Below are positions 16,150 through 24,335 of a DNA stretch of 38,153 nucleotides, in pieces. Origin of the DNA: UBA961 sp041191145 (lineage in GTDB: Bacteria; Bacteroidota; Ignavibacteria; Kapaibacteriales; UBA961). The DNA lies in NCBI GenBank assembly GCA_041191145.1, contig JBEEPK010000012.1, forward strand, positions 1 to 38,153. The letters run 5' to 3'. The notes beneath the pieces were generated by a model that saw only the letters and a program-made list of their open reading frames with translations, did not search any database and was not told the DNA's origin. Made by a program: the position numbers and the translations under genes. Numbering within the stretch: the first letter of the stretch is position 1; each line of letters opens with the position of its first letter.

Positions 16150-17883
16150 ATGCTTGCCTCACTTATCATAAGAAATTTCATACTGATTGAATCAGCAGAT
16201 TTGGAATTTCAATCCGGTTTTACGGTCATAACCGGTGAAACCGGAGCAGGTAAATCTATATTGATAGATGCCCTCTTATGTGCATTGGGTGAAAGAGTAC
16301 AGGGTGATATTTTAAAAAAGGGAGCAGATAAAGGGTTTGTCGAAGCAATGTTTAGAGTACCAGCTTCAATGAAATTTCCCAAAGGTTTGATTGAAGAAGG
16401 ATATCTTCATGGTGATAATTCAAATGATGAACGACTCATTATCATACGAAGGGAGTTCACTTCAAAAGGATTGAATAGATCTTTCATCAATGATTCCCCG
16501 GCAACTGCATCGATGGCAAGAAACCTTGGAGAACTATTGATAGATTTTCATGGACAGCATGATCATCAGTCATTGCTTAGAGTAGATTCACACTTGCCAT
16601 TTCTTGATGCATTTGCAGAAACAACAGATGAGTATTCAGCCTATCAATCGCAATGGATAATCGTTCGTGATATATCAAAAAAATACAAAGATTTGATTGA
16701 AAGAAGAGAAGACATAATTAAGAATAGAGATCAGATCCTTTTTTCCCTTCGTGAAATTGAAGATATTTCTCCGATTCCAGGTGAACTTGAAAAACTCGAA
16801 ATGGAACTCTCGCGGATAAAACATTCTGTTTTCATCGCAGAAAAACAACATGTCTTATCACAAATCATACATGAAGATGATGCTTCGGTACAATATTCCA
16901 TTGGTAAAATTCGGATGATATTGGAAGAATTGTGCAAAATTGACAAAAGTTATGAAACTGCATTGCAAGAGCTACAATCTGCATCTGCATCCATAGAGGA
17001 AGTCTATGAAATCGTAAAAGCCAAGAAATCAGTAGAAGATATCAATCCTGATTCCCTTCAAGAAAGAATGTCGAAATTGATTTGGTTAAAGAAAAAGTAT
17101 GGTTCATTTGAACATGTATTTAAGGTCTGGAATACATTGAAAGAACAAGCTCTTTTGTCTGATGACATAGATGGTGAGATACAAGCTTTGAGTGATCGTT
17201 TATTGAATGATCAAAGGATTCTCGGACTGAAAGCAATGGAGCTATCTCAAAAGCGTAATTCCGCAATCTCTCGACTTGAAACATTAGTTGAATCTAATTT
17301 ACTGTTGATGGGAATTGAAAAACCAACTTTCAAAGTTTCCCACACTCATGAATCTCAGAAATCAACAAATAGTACGAATGTAAAAGCAATCACGAAAACA
17401 GGAGAATATTCTGCATTTTCACATGGCATAGATATAGTGGAATTCATGATAAGCTTAAATTCAGGTGAAGAGTGCAAGCCACTTGCAAAAGCTGCTTCAG
17501 GCGGAGAAATTTCTCGCATCATGCTATCATTGAAATCACTCATTAATGAAAAGGCAGGTGTTCCGGTAATGGTATTTGATGAAATCGATACAGGTATCAG
17601 TGGTAAAGTCTCCAGAAAAGTAGGTGCTGTCATGAAACAGCTTGGATTGCATAAGCAGATCATTGCAATCAGTCATTCTCCACAGATTTCTTCACTTGCC
17701 AATCATCACTTTTTAGTCAAGAAAACTTCTGAGTCAGATACAACAAAAGTTCAAGCAATGCTTGTGAATGATGAAAACAGAATACATGAAATTGCTTCAC
17801 TGATCAGCGGTGCGACTATAACAAAATCGGCTATTGAGTCAGCAAAAGAATTATTATTGGCACAAGATTTACAAAAGGGATGA
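16150..17883 (+). CDS. recN: DNA repair protein RecN
   Basis: SMC-like ATPase acting in double-strand-break repair. Walker A is GETGAGKS (29-36), and the GQHDHQSLL stretch of the N-terminal head is present. The middle of the protein (about 170-370) is coiled-coil-like. The C-terminal head has the ABC signature in AASGGEISRIMLSLKSL, Walker B VMVFDEIDTGISG and the AISHSPQISSLANHH switch region. At 577 aa it is full length. I chose the ATG at 16150 (MLASLIIRNF, matching the RecN N-terminus) rather than a TTG at 16105. No Shine-Dalgarno sequence is visible. The HD gene starts 4 bases after the stop, and the metal ABC ATPase follows, so the three are probably one transcript. Confidence 0.94.
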   Translation: MLASLIIRNFILIESADLEFQSGFTVITGETGAGKSILIDALLCALGERVQGDILKKGADKGFVEAMFRVPASMKFPKGLIEEGYLHGDNSNDERLIIIRREFTSKGLNRSFINDSPATASMARNLGELLIDFHGQHDHQSLLRVDSHLPFLDAFAETTDEYSAYQSQWIIVRDISKKYKDLIERREDIIKNRDQILFSLREIEDISPIPGELEKLEMELSRIKHSVFIAEKQHVLSQIIHEDDASVQYSIGKIRMILEELCKIDKSYETALQELQSASASIEEVYEIVKAKKSVEDINPDSLQERMSKLIWLKKKYGSFEHVFKVWNTLKEQALLSDDIDGEIQALSDRLLNDQRILGLKAMELSQKRNSAISRLETLVESNLLLMGIEKPTFKVSHTHESQKSTNSTNVKAITKTGEYSAFSHGIDIVEFMISLNSGEECKPLAKAASGGEISRIMLSLKSLINEKAGVPVMVFDEIDTGISGKVSRKVGAVMKQLGLHKQIIAISHSPQISSLANHHFLVKKTSESDTTKVQAMLVNDENRIHEIASLISGATITKSAIESAKELLLAQDLQKG

Positions 17884-17887
17884 TACA

Positions 17888-18493
17888 ATGATACCTTATA
17901 ACCACACTGGATATGATCGTTATGATCTGGAGAAGGATTTAACCGATTTCCTTGACCCAATCGACATTCACAGAGTCATGAGCGCATATGACCTTGCAGA
18001 GGAGGTACATCATGATCAAAAGAGGAACGATGATTCTCCTTACTTCTTTCATTGTGCCAGAGTGTGTCGAATCTTATTGAAAGAAATACATATTCAAGAT
18101 CCGGACATTCTCATTGCAGGATTGACTCACGATGTACTTGAGGATTCTCCAAGTTTAACACAGGAAGTTTTAGCATATAATTTTGGTGAATATGCGGCAT
18201 TCATTGTTCAGATATTGACGAAGAATCTCGATGAACAAAAAGTGGATCCTGAATCAATAGAAAGAGCACATGTGGAATTACTTGCTAAATCTCCCTCGGA
18301 CTGTTTGATCATTAAGCTTGCAGCTAGATTAGACAATTTTAGATGTTTGGATTTTCATTTAAAAAGAAATCCATTGATTTATGTCAATAGAACAAATGAA
18401 CTATATCTCCCTTTGGCTGATTCCTCAAATAATGTTTTTCTCCAAAAGTTATCTGAAGAACTAAAAAAAGAACGAAACAAATTCCTTGGATAA
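17888..18493 (+). CDS. HD-domain protein, RelA/SpoT hydrolase-like, possibly degenerate
   Basis: Small cytosolic protein of 201 aa resembling the stand-alone HD hydrolase domain of (p)ppGpp enzymes (SpoT/MESH1 type). SPYFFHCARV carries the first His (His55). LIAGLTHDVLEDSP carries the HD pair (His81, Asp82) and the Glu-Asp that follows. The segment corresponding to KLADRLHNMR reads KLAARLDNFR, so the fourth metal ligand is Ala146 rather than Asp. Activity is therefore doubtful unless Asp149 substitutes. No synthetase domain is attached. AAGGGA lies 7 bases before the ATG at 17888, which decides the start; the longer frame would start inside recN. It lies between recN and a metal ABC ATPase with 1-4 base gaps. 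The substrate is unknown; other HD-family nucleotidases are an alternative. Confidence 0.72.
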   Translation: MIPYNHTGYDRYDLEKDLTDFLDPIDIHRVMSAYDLAEEVHHDQKRNDDSPYFFHCARVCRILLKEIHIQDPDILIAGLTHDVLEDSPSLTQEVLAYNFGEYAAFIVQILTKNLDEQKVDPESIERAHVELLAKSPSDCLIIKLAARLDNFRCLDFHLKRNPLIYVNRTNELYLPLADSSNNVFLQKLSEELKKERNKFLG

Positions 18494-18494
18494 C

Positions 18495-19271
18495 ATGAAT
18501 ACAACAGCAATTGAAATACATGATTTAACTGTTTCTTATTACAGAAAACCAGTATTATGGGGTATTGACTGCGAAATTCCTGAAAGAGAAATGACAGCAA
18601 TCATAGGACCGAATGGAGCCGGTAAATCCACTCTCATGAAAGCAATGCTTGGTCTGATACCTCATGCAAGTGGTTATTCATTGTTTTGGGGACAGGACAT
18701 ACATGAAGTGAGATCGAGAATCAGTTATATGCCCCAAAGAGAATCAGTTGATTGGGACTTTCCAATCAATGTTGAGCAAGTTGTCATGATGGGCCGAAAT
18801 CAATCTATTGGATTATTCAAAAAGCCAAGAGCTGCAGATCATTCACTCGTTTCTCAAGCATTGGAACAAGTAGGGCTTGAAACATTTGCAAAAAGACAAA
18901 TATCTGAGCTATCGGGTGGACAGCAACAAAGAGTATTTCTTGCACGCGCATTAGTTCAAGATGCTGAAATTTACCTTATGGATGAACCATTCGCAGGTGT
19001 TGACATAGGAACTGAAGAGATGATCATGAATGTCTTGAAATCAATGAAGAAAGCAGGTAAAACAATCATTGCCATTCATCATGATTTGATGTCAGTATCT
19101 CAACATTTTGACAATGCACTTCTACTTAATTTGAGAAAGATTGCTTTTGGGAAAACGAAGGATGTCTTGCAGGACCCAATATTACAAGAAACCTATGGTG
19201 GGAAATTGAGCATTTTGACTGAAGTGGGACAATTGCTGGCAGTTGAACAGAGAAATACCCGTAAGGGATAA
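18495..19271 (+). CDS. metal ABC transporter ATP-binding protein (TroB/MntA/ZnuC-like)
   Basis: Cytosolic ATPase subunit of a divalent-metal importer. Walker A is GPNGAGKST (38-46), the Q-loop lies in SYMPQRESVDWDFPI, the signature is LSGGQQQRV, Walker B is IYLMDEPFAGVD, and the H-loop His is in IAIHHD. The PQRESVDWDFP stretch is characteristic of the manganese/zinc/iron TroB-MntA branch rather than of other importers. The 258-aa length is normal. The ATG at 18495 lies 1 base after the HD gene stop, so it looks translationally coupled to recN and the HD gene. Its membrane partner is most likely the permease-DtxR fusion at 4959-6278, as no other permease of this class is in the window. That pairing is inference. 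Confidence 0.88.
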   Translation: MNTTAIEIHDLTVSYYRKPVLWGIDCEIPEREMTAIIGPNGAGKSTLMKAMLGLIPHASGYSLFWGQDIHEVRSRISYMPQRESVDWDFPINVEQVVMMGRNQSIGLFKKPRAADHSLVSQALEQVGLETFAKRQISELSGGQQQRVFLARALVQDAEIYLMDEPFAGVDIGTEEMIMNVLKSMKKAGKTIIAIHHDLMSVSQHFDNALLLNLRKIAFGKTKDVLQDPILQETYGGKLSILTEVGQLLAVEQRNTRKG

Positions 19272-19300
19272 AAAAATGGCGTATTCAATGAATACGCCAT
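19270..19300 (-). terminator. rho-independent terminator of the HU-TPR-bS22 transcript
   Basis: A perfect 11-base-pair inverted repeat, ATGGCGTATTC (19276-19286) and its complement (19290-19300), has a 3-base gap. On the minus strand it is followed by six T (19275-19270). It starts 4 bases after the bS22-like stop. It begins at the very end of the convergent ABC ATPase gene, and no T tract follows it in the plus direction. Confidence 0.88.
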
Positions 19301-19304
19301 CTAC

Positions 19305-19400
19305 CTACCGATTCTTCTTTTTATGACGATTTTTGCGCAGACGCTTTTTGCGCTTGTGCGTTGCCATTTTATGACGCTTACGCTTTTTTCCACAAGGCAT
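19305..19400 (-). CDS. AURKAIP1/COX24-domain ribosomal protein, bS22/mS38-like (31 aa)
   Basis: Very short gene of 31 codons plus stop, almost entirely Lys, Arg and His. It begins MPCGKKRKRHKMATHKRKK and ends KNRHKKKNR. This fits the AURKAIP1/COX24 family, whose members are the mitochondrial small-subunit protein mS38 and actinobacterial bS22, and which is widespread in Bacteroidota; it is expected to sit in the small ribosomal subunit in contact with rRNA. GAGAGGA lies 4 bases before the ATG, one of the best ribosome-binding sites in the window. All seven Arg codons are CGN, unlike the AGA-rich neighbours, suggesting high expression. It follows the HU and TPR genes and has its own strong terminator. 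It is easily missed because of its size. Confidence 0.85.
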   Translation of the reverse strand: MPCGKKRKRHKMATHKRKKRLRKNRHKKKNR

Positions 19401-19446
19401 GGTATCCTCTCAAATACTGTTGAACAATGAACTATTTATTATTGAA

Positions 19447-19929
19447 TTACATCTGTTGCAATAATAGCTTTGCTTTTTCCACAATCTCTGGTGCATCACC
19501 TTTCTCGACACATTTATTCATCCATTCTTTCGCTTTGGATTTATCTCCGTCACGATAATATATGACTGCGATATTGAACAATGCAAAGGCATTATTAGGT
19601 TGTTTATTCAGGACAACTTTCAATATCTCAATGCCTTTTGATGAATTCCCAACATTATGTAAAGAATAACCATAATCAATGAGTACACTGATATTTTCTC
19701 TGTCAAAAATATCAATGTAGCGTTGATAAAGATAAGACGAATTTTGAAAATCACCACGATCATAGGCCTCATTTGCCAATCGTAATGTTTCTTCTTTTCC
19801 CGGTTTTTGCTGCTCGATCACAAAACGTGAAACAGCATATGAAGTAGATGCAATAAAAGTTACGGACAAAATGGCAATTATTGACATTTTGTCAAAACGG
19901 AACTTATTTTGTGAGTTATTGTCACTCAT
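19447..19929 (-). CDS. membrane-anchored tetratricopeptide repeat protein
   Basis: Protein of 160 aa with a short polar N-terminus, one transmembrane segment (about 16-35, ending in ASTSYAVSRFV) and a soluble part built of about three TPR units: EETLRLANEAYDRGDFQNSS, the SVLIDYGYSLHNVGNSSKGI region, and NAFALFNIAVIYYRDGDKSK. The topology suggests inner-membrane anchoring with the repeats on one face, serving as a protein-binding scaffold. No enzymatic residues are seen and the partner is unknown. It starts 9 bases after the HU-like gene on the same strand and is followed 46 bases later by the bS22-like gene, so the three probably share a transcript. No Shine-Dalgarno sequence is apparent. Confidence 0.75.
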   Translation of the reverse strand: MSDNNSQNKFRFDKMSIIAILSVTFIASTSYAVSRFVIEQQKPGKEETLRLANEAYDRGDFQNSSYLYQRYIDIFDRENISVLIDYGYSLHNVGNSSKGIEILKVVLNKQPNNAFALFNIAVIYYRDGDKSKAKEWMNKCVEKGDAPEIVEKAKLLLQQM

Positions 19930-19938
19930 TCAATTGCA

Positions 19939-20292
19939 TTATCCTTTTTTTGTCCTAGCACTTGTACCTTTTTTGGTCACACTCGGCAATGTGCCGGTCT
20001 GATCTTTGGTTTTCAAAACATTATCTACATGTTCTTGAAAATCAGGTGAAGCTTTAAACACGGGTACATATCTTTTGTCCAATGCAACAGGAGTACCGGT
20101 TCTTGGATTTCTAGCCATTCTGGATTTGCGACTTTTCACAGAGAAAACACCGAAACCTCGAAGCTCAATACGGCCACCTCCAGCCAAAATACCCATAATT
20201 GAAGAGAGTACTCCTTCAACTACAGCTTTGGTTTGGACTTTAGTTAGTCCAGTTTCTGTGGCTATTTGTTCGACAATATCTGCTTTCGTCAT
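19939..20292 (-). CDS. HU/IHF-family DNA-binding protein
   Basis: Histone-like dimeric DNA-bending protein of the bacterial nucleoid. It starts MTKADIVEQIATETGLTK with the usual alpha-helical body, then GGGRIELRGFGVFSVKSRK. The beta-arm tip RNPRTG carries the Pro that intercalates into DNA, and the arm returns to the conserved VPVFKAS and FQEHV region. The core is about 93 aa, followed by a Lys/Thr-rich tail ending TKKGTSARTKKG, giving 117 aa. The basic tail parallels the one on TopA in this window. I chose the ATG at 20292 over 20319 because it matches HU N-termini. Whether it is HU or an IHF subunit cannot be settled. Upstream 20293-20472 holds a striking palindrome next to sppA and a minor TAGTG-AGC-CACTA dyad. 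Confidence 0.9.
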   Translation of the reverse strand: MTKADIVEQIATETGLTKVQTKAVVEGVLSSIMGILAGGGRIELRGFGVFSVKSRKSRMARNPRTGTPVALDKRYVPVFKASPDFQEHVDNVLKTKDQTGTLPSVTKKGTSARTKKG

Positions 20293-20450
20293 TGCACACA
20301 CAATAACATTAGTGATCAATATGGTGATAGTGAGCCACTAAATTACGAAAGAAACGCCTAATAGTCCAATAAACATCAAATTTGTTACGATATTTTCGAG
20401 ACTAATTTTATTATCAATACAGTGGATAACTGATTTTTGCATCATTTCGC

Positions 20451-20471
20451 GTGATTATGAATCATAATCAC
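20451..20471. promoter_or_regulatory. 21-base palindrome, candidate Fur-superfamily operator
   Basis: GTGATTATGA and its exact complement TCATAATCAC flank one central A. It sits 1 base beyond the sppA stop and about 160 bases upstream of the HU-like start. It lacks a loop and a T tract, so it is a poor terminator. The 10-1-10 symmetry and AT-rich TTATGA half-sites recall Fur/PerR boxes. Confidence 0.4.
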
Positions 20472-20472
20472 C

Positions 20473-22371
20473 TCAAATTATCGGCATGAAAGGAAGAATT
20501 GCCAATACATTTTCTCTTTGAGTCATTTGAAAAACTGAAATAGCATAGTGCATGGCTTGCTGCACTTCCAAAGGAAGAGACTGTATCATCATACTCAAGG
20601 GATTATCTTTTCCAAGCGCCAATTCAAGAGATTTTTGGATCCCTGCGGAGCTTTCTTCATCCTTGTTTCCTGACAAAGAGGCAAATAATTCATAGATCAT
20701 ATCCTTCTTTTTCGGATAATGAATGATATAAGGGTTTTTATCTTTTGGAATTCCAATGCGTTTTTTTGCAATTGAGATTGCTGTTCCCAAACCACCAAGT
20801 GTATCAATCAATCCATTTTTTCTTGCATCATTGCCTAACCATACTCTTCCCTTTGCAAATGATCTAGCTTGCTCAAATTGCATATTTCTGCTTTGTGCAA
20901 CTTTCGAAACAAATCGCTGATAGATTGGATACATTTGATCATACAATTTCTTTTTTCTTTCTTCTGTCATTGGAAGCATCATATTCAAGTCTTGAGATGA
21001 TGCTCCGGTAGAAATTGTATCCATTGTGATTCCGATTTTTGACATAGCTTGATCGATCACAGGAATCATTCCAATCACTCCAATGGAGCCGGTTATTGTT
21101 TGTTTGTGTGCAATAATTGTATCACAAGCCATGGGTATATAATATCCACCGGAAGCTGCTACATCACTCATTGAAGCATAGATTGGCTTTTTCTTTTTGA
21201 TGGATTGAATCAATGACCATACCTCATCTGATGCTATGACCGAACCACCTGGGCTATCAATTCGTAGAATGATTGCTTTCACATTTTCATTTTCAGATGC
21301 TTTCTTCAAGTCTTTCACAAGAGAACCTGATGCAATTTCTTGTTCTCCGCCACTAAAAGGATTACTTCCACCAGAAGTACCGGATCGAATTGGGCCAACA
21401 GCAGATACTATTGCAATAGCATTTGATTCATCAGCAATTTGTTGATCATATTCTTTGCATTCTGCATTTACATAATCCTGAAGTGAAATCATTGGCAATG
21501 CATCTAATGTATCAGAAGTTGATTTTTCTTTCTTTCGAATGCTTTCGATTCTTTTTTTGATAATATCGCGCACTTCCCATTCTTGAGCATATCCATCGAT
21601 AAATGAAATTGCTTTCATGGAATCAGCCGAATACACACCTCTATCAAAAGCCTTTTGCACATCGCTCAATGGTAAGGTTCTATTTTGAGCAATCAACTGA
21701 TACATTCTTTGAGCTCTAGATTGTATAATTACATTTAAAGCCTCTTTTGCGGGAGGAGTAAAACGCTCCTGAGAGAATTGTTCACCTGCAGATTTATACT
21801 CTTCGAATTGCTGAACATGATAGTTCACGCCAAGTTTTGCAAACATGTTTTTGAAGAATATTCCTGAAATTCCGGGAGCTGATATTTCAGCCATTCCTTC
21901 CTTTGGCATAAATATCGAATCTGCAATACTAAGAAGCATATAATCTCCCTTACTCCCCGTTTCCATATAACCATAGATGAATTTCCCCTTCTTTTTGAAC
22001 GATTGCAAGGCTTCAAGCATTTCTTCCAATTTAACGAAGCCGATTTGACTGGATCCAATTGGAATATAGATGCCTTTGATTCTTGGGTCGAGTTCAGCTT
22101 TGCGGATTGCTGAAAGAACATCATAAAATCCCATTGGATTTGAATCATCGAAAATATTATCATTCACTCCATATTCATTCAATTGATTAGGAAATGTCAA
22201 CTTGAGAACACTATATTCTTTAACTTCGACTGTATCTTCCGAACCAAAAAAGATACCTAATGCTAAAATGGATAAAATTCCCAATCCGAAAATGATTCCC
22301 AAAATCATCCAAAAAGTTCTTTTTTTGGATGTGCCTGAAGATCCTAATGGGGGTACGATGATAGTATTCAT
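20473..22371 (-). CDS. sppA: signal peptide peptidase SppA, long (67K) type
   Basis: Inner-membrane serine protease that degrades cleaved signal peptides using a Ser-Lys dyad. An N-terminal transmembrane helix (about 21-43) is followed by two tandem ClpP-like domains. The general-base Lys193 lies in EEYKSAGEQF of the first domain, and the nucleophile Ser407 lies in SDVAASGGYY of the second. The oxyanion-region motif LRIDSPGGSV (369-378) is present. At 632 aa it matches the long E. coli type (618 aa). I chose the ATG at 22371 because AGGAA lies a few bases upstream; the ATG at 22419 would add 16 unconserved residues. The gene is divergent from an ABC exporter. The downstream side carries the palindrome at 20451 rather than an obvious terminator. 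Confidence 0.93.
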   Translation of the reverse strand: MNTIIVPPLGSSGTSKKRTFWMILGIIFGLGILSILALGIFFGSEDTVEVKEYSVLKLTFPNQLNEYGVNDNIFDDSNPMGFYDVLSAIRKAELDPRIKGIYIPIGSSQIGFVKLEEMLEALQSFKKKGKFIYGYMETGSKGDYMLLSIADSIFMPKEGMAEISAPGISGIFFKNMFAKLGVNYHVQQFEEYKSAGEQFSQERFTPPAKEALNVIIQSRAQRMYQLIAQNRTLPLSDVQKAFDRGVYSADSMKAISFIDGYAQEWEVRDIIKKRIESIRKKEKSTSDTLDALPMISLQDYVNAECKEYDQQIADESNAIAIVSAVGPIRSGTSGGSNPFSGGEQEIASGSLVKDLKKASENENVKAIILRIDSPGGSVIASDEVWSLIQSIKKKKPIYASMSDVAASGGYYIPMACDTIIAHKQTITGSIGVIGMIPVIDQAMSKIGITMDTISTGASSQDLNMMLPMTEERKKKLYDQMYPIYQRFVSKVAQSRNMQFEQARSFAKGRVWLGNDARKNGLIDTLGGLGTAISIAKKRIGIPKDKNPYIIHYPKKKDMIYELFASLSGNKDEESSAGIQKSLELALGKDNPLSMMIQSLPLEVQQAMHYAISVFQMTQRENVLAILPFMPII

Positions 22372-22477
22372 AAATTCCTGAACAAACATAAATGAAGAAA
22401 TATGCACTTCCATACGCAATTCATTGCAATGAGTTACAAAGTATGGAACTTTTGATGATGGTTTCCCATTACAAAGG

Positions 22478-22485
22478 CAAAACTA
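22478..22485 (-). promoter_or_regulatory. candidate -7 element (TAGTTTTG) for sppA
   Basis: Minus-strand TAGTTTTG followed by CC matches TAnnTTTG about 107 bases before the sppA start, in the divergent gap with the ABC transporter. A TTG occurs upstream but with only 15 bases of spacing, so the call is weak. Confidence 0.25.
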
Positions 22486-22518
22486 CCAATTTTCTATATC
22501 CAATCGGAATTTCACTAC

Positions 22519-23433
22519 ATGGATAAACATCCGGTCATTGAGATCAAATCATTATGCAAAATGTTCGGTCAATTCCGTGCCGTAGGGAATTTGGATCTTA
22601 CTGTCTACAAAGGGGATATCTATGGCTTTTTGGGTCCGAATGGAGCCGGAAAGAGCACAACCATACGCATGTTGCTATCTCTCATAACTCCCACTTCAGG
22701 CGAAATCTCAGTATTTGGTCAATCTTTGGCAATTGATCGTAATGATATTTTGCGAAGAATCGGAGCCATTGTAGAAAAACCTGATTTTTATTTGTATTTG
22801 ACTGCCGAACAAAATTTACGATTCTTGGGAAAATTATCCGGAATGGATATCACAACCAAGCATATCCATCAAGCATTGGATCAAGTAGGATTACTTGACA
22901 GAGCACAAAGCAAAGTGAAGACTTTTTCTTATGGAATGAAACAAAGATTGGGAATTGCTCAAGCATTGCTTCATGATCCTGAATTGATTGTACTCGATGA
23001 ACCCACCAATGGTTTGGATCCTGTAGGCGTCAAAGAAATCAGGGAATTGATTTTACAGTTGAAGTCTGATCATAACAAAACGATTTTTCTTTCCAGTCAT
23101 ATTTTGCCTGAAGTAGAGCTCATTGCAAATCGAATGGTAATCATCAACAAAGGTTCGGCAATCATTGAGGGAAGCGTAAACGATCTATTGAATTCAGGCA
23201 TGCTCACTGTTTCATTTTCAGTGGATGATGCTCGAAAGTCACAAACACTCATTCAAAACTCTGCACTTGCTCAATCTTTCCTTGGTATTAATGAAGATCA
23301 ATTACACATGAAATTATCTAAAGAAAGAATTGCAGATTGCACTTCATATCTTGTGGATAATGACATTGCCATAGATGGCATCACTTCCACACGATCACTT
23401 GAAGAATACTTTTTATCTATTACGAGATCATGA
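22519..23433 (+). CDS. ABC transporter ATP-binding protein (ABC-2 exporter type)
   Basis: ATPase of a DrrA/CcmA-like exporter. Walker A is GPNGAGKST (39-47), the signature region reads KTFSYGMKQRLGIAQALLHD, Walker B is LIVLDEPTNGLDP, and the H-loop is IFLSSHILPEVE. The roughly 85 residues after the nucleotide-binding core form the C-terminal extension usual for this class, giving 304 aa. The stop overlaps the ATG of the permease gene in an ATGA arrangement, so the two subunits are translationally coupled. The substrate is unknown: homologues export drugs, lipids, peptides or act in gliding and cytochrome assembly. Downstream genes encode a small membrane protein, a YceI-like protein and a T9SS-secreted CXXCH protein, but a functional link is only suggested by position. 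Confidence 0.9.
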   Translation: MDKHPVIEIKSLCKMFGQFRAVGNLDLTVYKGDIYGFLGPNGAGKSTTIRMLLSLITPTSGEISVFGQSLAIDRNDILRRIGAIVEKPDFYLYLTAEQNLRFLGKLSGMDITTKHIHQALDQVGLLDRAQSKVKTFSYGMKQRLGIAQALLHDPELIVLDEPTNGLDPVGVKEIRELILQLKSDHNKTIFLSSHILPEVELIANRMVIINKGSAIIEGSVNDLLNSGMLTVSFSVDDARKSQTLIQNSALAQSFLGINEDQLHMKLSKERIADCTSYLVDNDIAIDGITSTRSLEEYFLSITRS

Positions 23434-24275
23434 CAATGTTCCTTTCCGTTTTATCCATTGAATTGTCAAAGATCTTTTCAAAAGGCAGATCCTATATTGG
23501 CTTTGGAGCAATCACTATTCTTGTTCCAATTGTTCAAGCAGCGATGTATAGCGAAGGAGAAGCGTATTTCAGTTTATTTACTCAAGGTCTTCAGCAACAA
23601 TTTAGTTTTACCGGCACATTCCTTAATGGTTATTTGATTGCATTTATTGTTTTACAAAGCTTATTAGTTCATGTTCCGCTACTCGTGGCATTAGTTGCAG
23701 GAGATATGTTGGCAGGCGAGGCAACAGGTGGTACATATAGATTATTATTTACAAGACCCGTCTCTCGTCATATCATCGTATTGGCCAAGTTTTGCGCCGC
23801 ACAATTATATACCGTCGGGCTTATTCTCTGGATGTCAATTCTTTCCATGGGCATGAGTCTCATACTCTTCGGTCCCGGTGAATTATTCATTGTTTCCAGT
23901 TCAATTACTGTTCTTCAACAAGATGATATTCTTTGGAGATTTTTCTGGGCATATGGTTTCGGTATACTTAGTATGGGAACAGTAGCATCCATTGCTTTTA
24001 TGTTTTCAGCTCTAGTCGAAAACTCCATTGGTCCGATTGCTATGACAATGGCCATCATTATCGTATTTACAATTGTATCGGCATTGGATGCAGGATTCAT
24101 CAAGGATGTCAAATACATGCTCTTTTCTAATCATTTAATTTCTTGGAGATTATTTTTCGAGGAAACCATTCCCATGGATAGAATCATGCTTTCAACTTGG
24201 GTCTTGGGTGGTCACTCAATAGCTTCCTTCCTCATTGCACTGTTTATTATTGTAAAAAAAGATATTTTATCCTGA
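23430..24275 (+). CDS. ABC-2 type transporter permease
   Basis: Integral membrane protein of 281 aa with about six hydrophobic helices, in the layout of ABC-2 exporters: helix near 20-37, then loop, helices around 65-90, 105-140, 170-200, 205-225 and 255-275. The segment AGDMLAGEATGGTYRLLFTR after the second helix is the ABC-2 hallmark (short cytoplasmic coupling region before helix 3). It pairs with the ATPase that ends 4 bases inside it. It is predicted to form a homodimeric channel for an unknown substrate. Two ATGs (23430 and 23436) are possible; 23430 keeps the ATGA coupling. A 60-base gap follows before the next gene, with no terminator seen. Confidence 0.87.
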   Translation: MTMFLSVLSIELSKIFSKGRSYIGFGAITILVPIVQAAMYSEGEAYFSLFTQGLQQQFSFTGTFLNGYLIAFIVLQSLLVHVPLLVALVAGDMLAGEATGGTYRLLFTRPVSRHIIVLAKFCAAQLYTVGLILWMSILSMGMSLILFGPGELFIVSSSITVLQQDDILWRFFWAYGFGILSMGTVASIAFMFSALVENSIGPIAMTMAIIIVFTIVSALDAGFIKDVKYMLFSNHLISWRLFFEETIPMDRIMLSTWVLGGHSIASFLIALFIIVKKDILS

Positions 24276-24335
24276 AAATAGTATTGTAACAATGTTTGCA
24301 TTACAGTGTCTTTAATCATAATCCGAGCACGTACC

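Noticed and set aside
20328..20340. TAGTG-AGC-CACTA dyad upstream of the HU-like gene
   Set aside because: Five-base arms are common by chance in AT-rich DNA and there is no second copy nearby.
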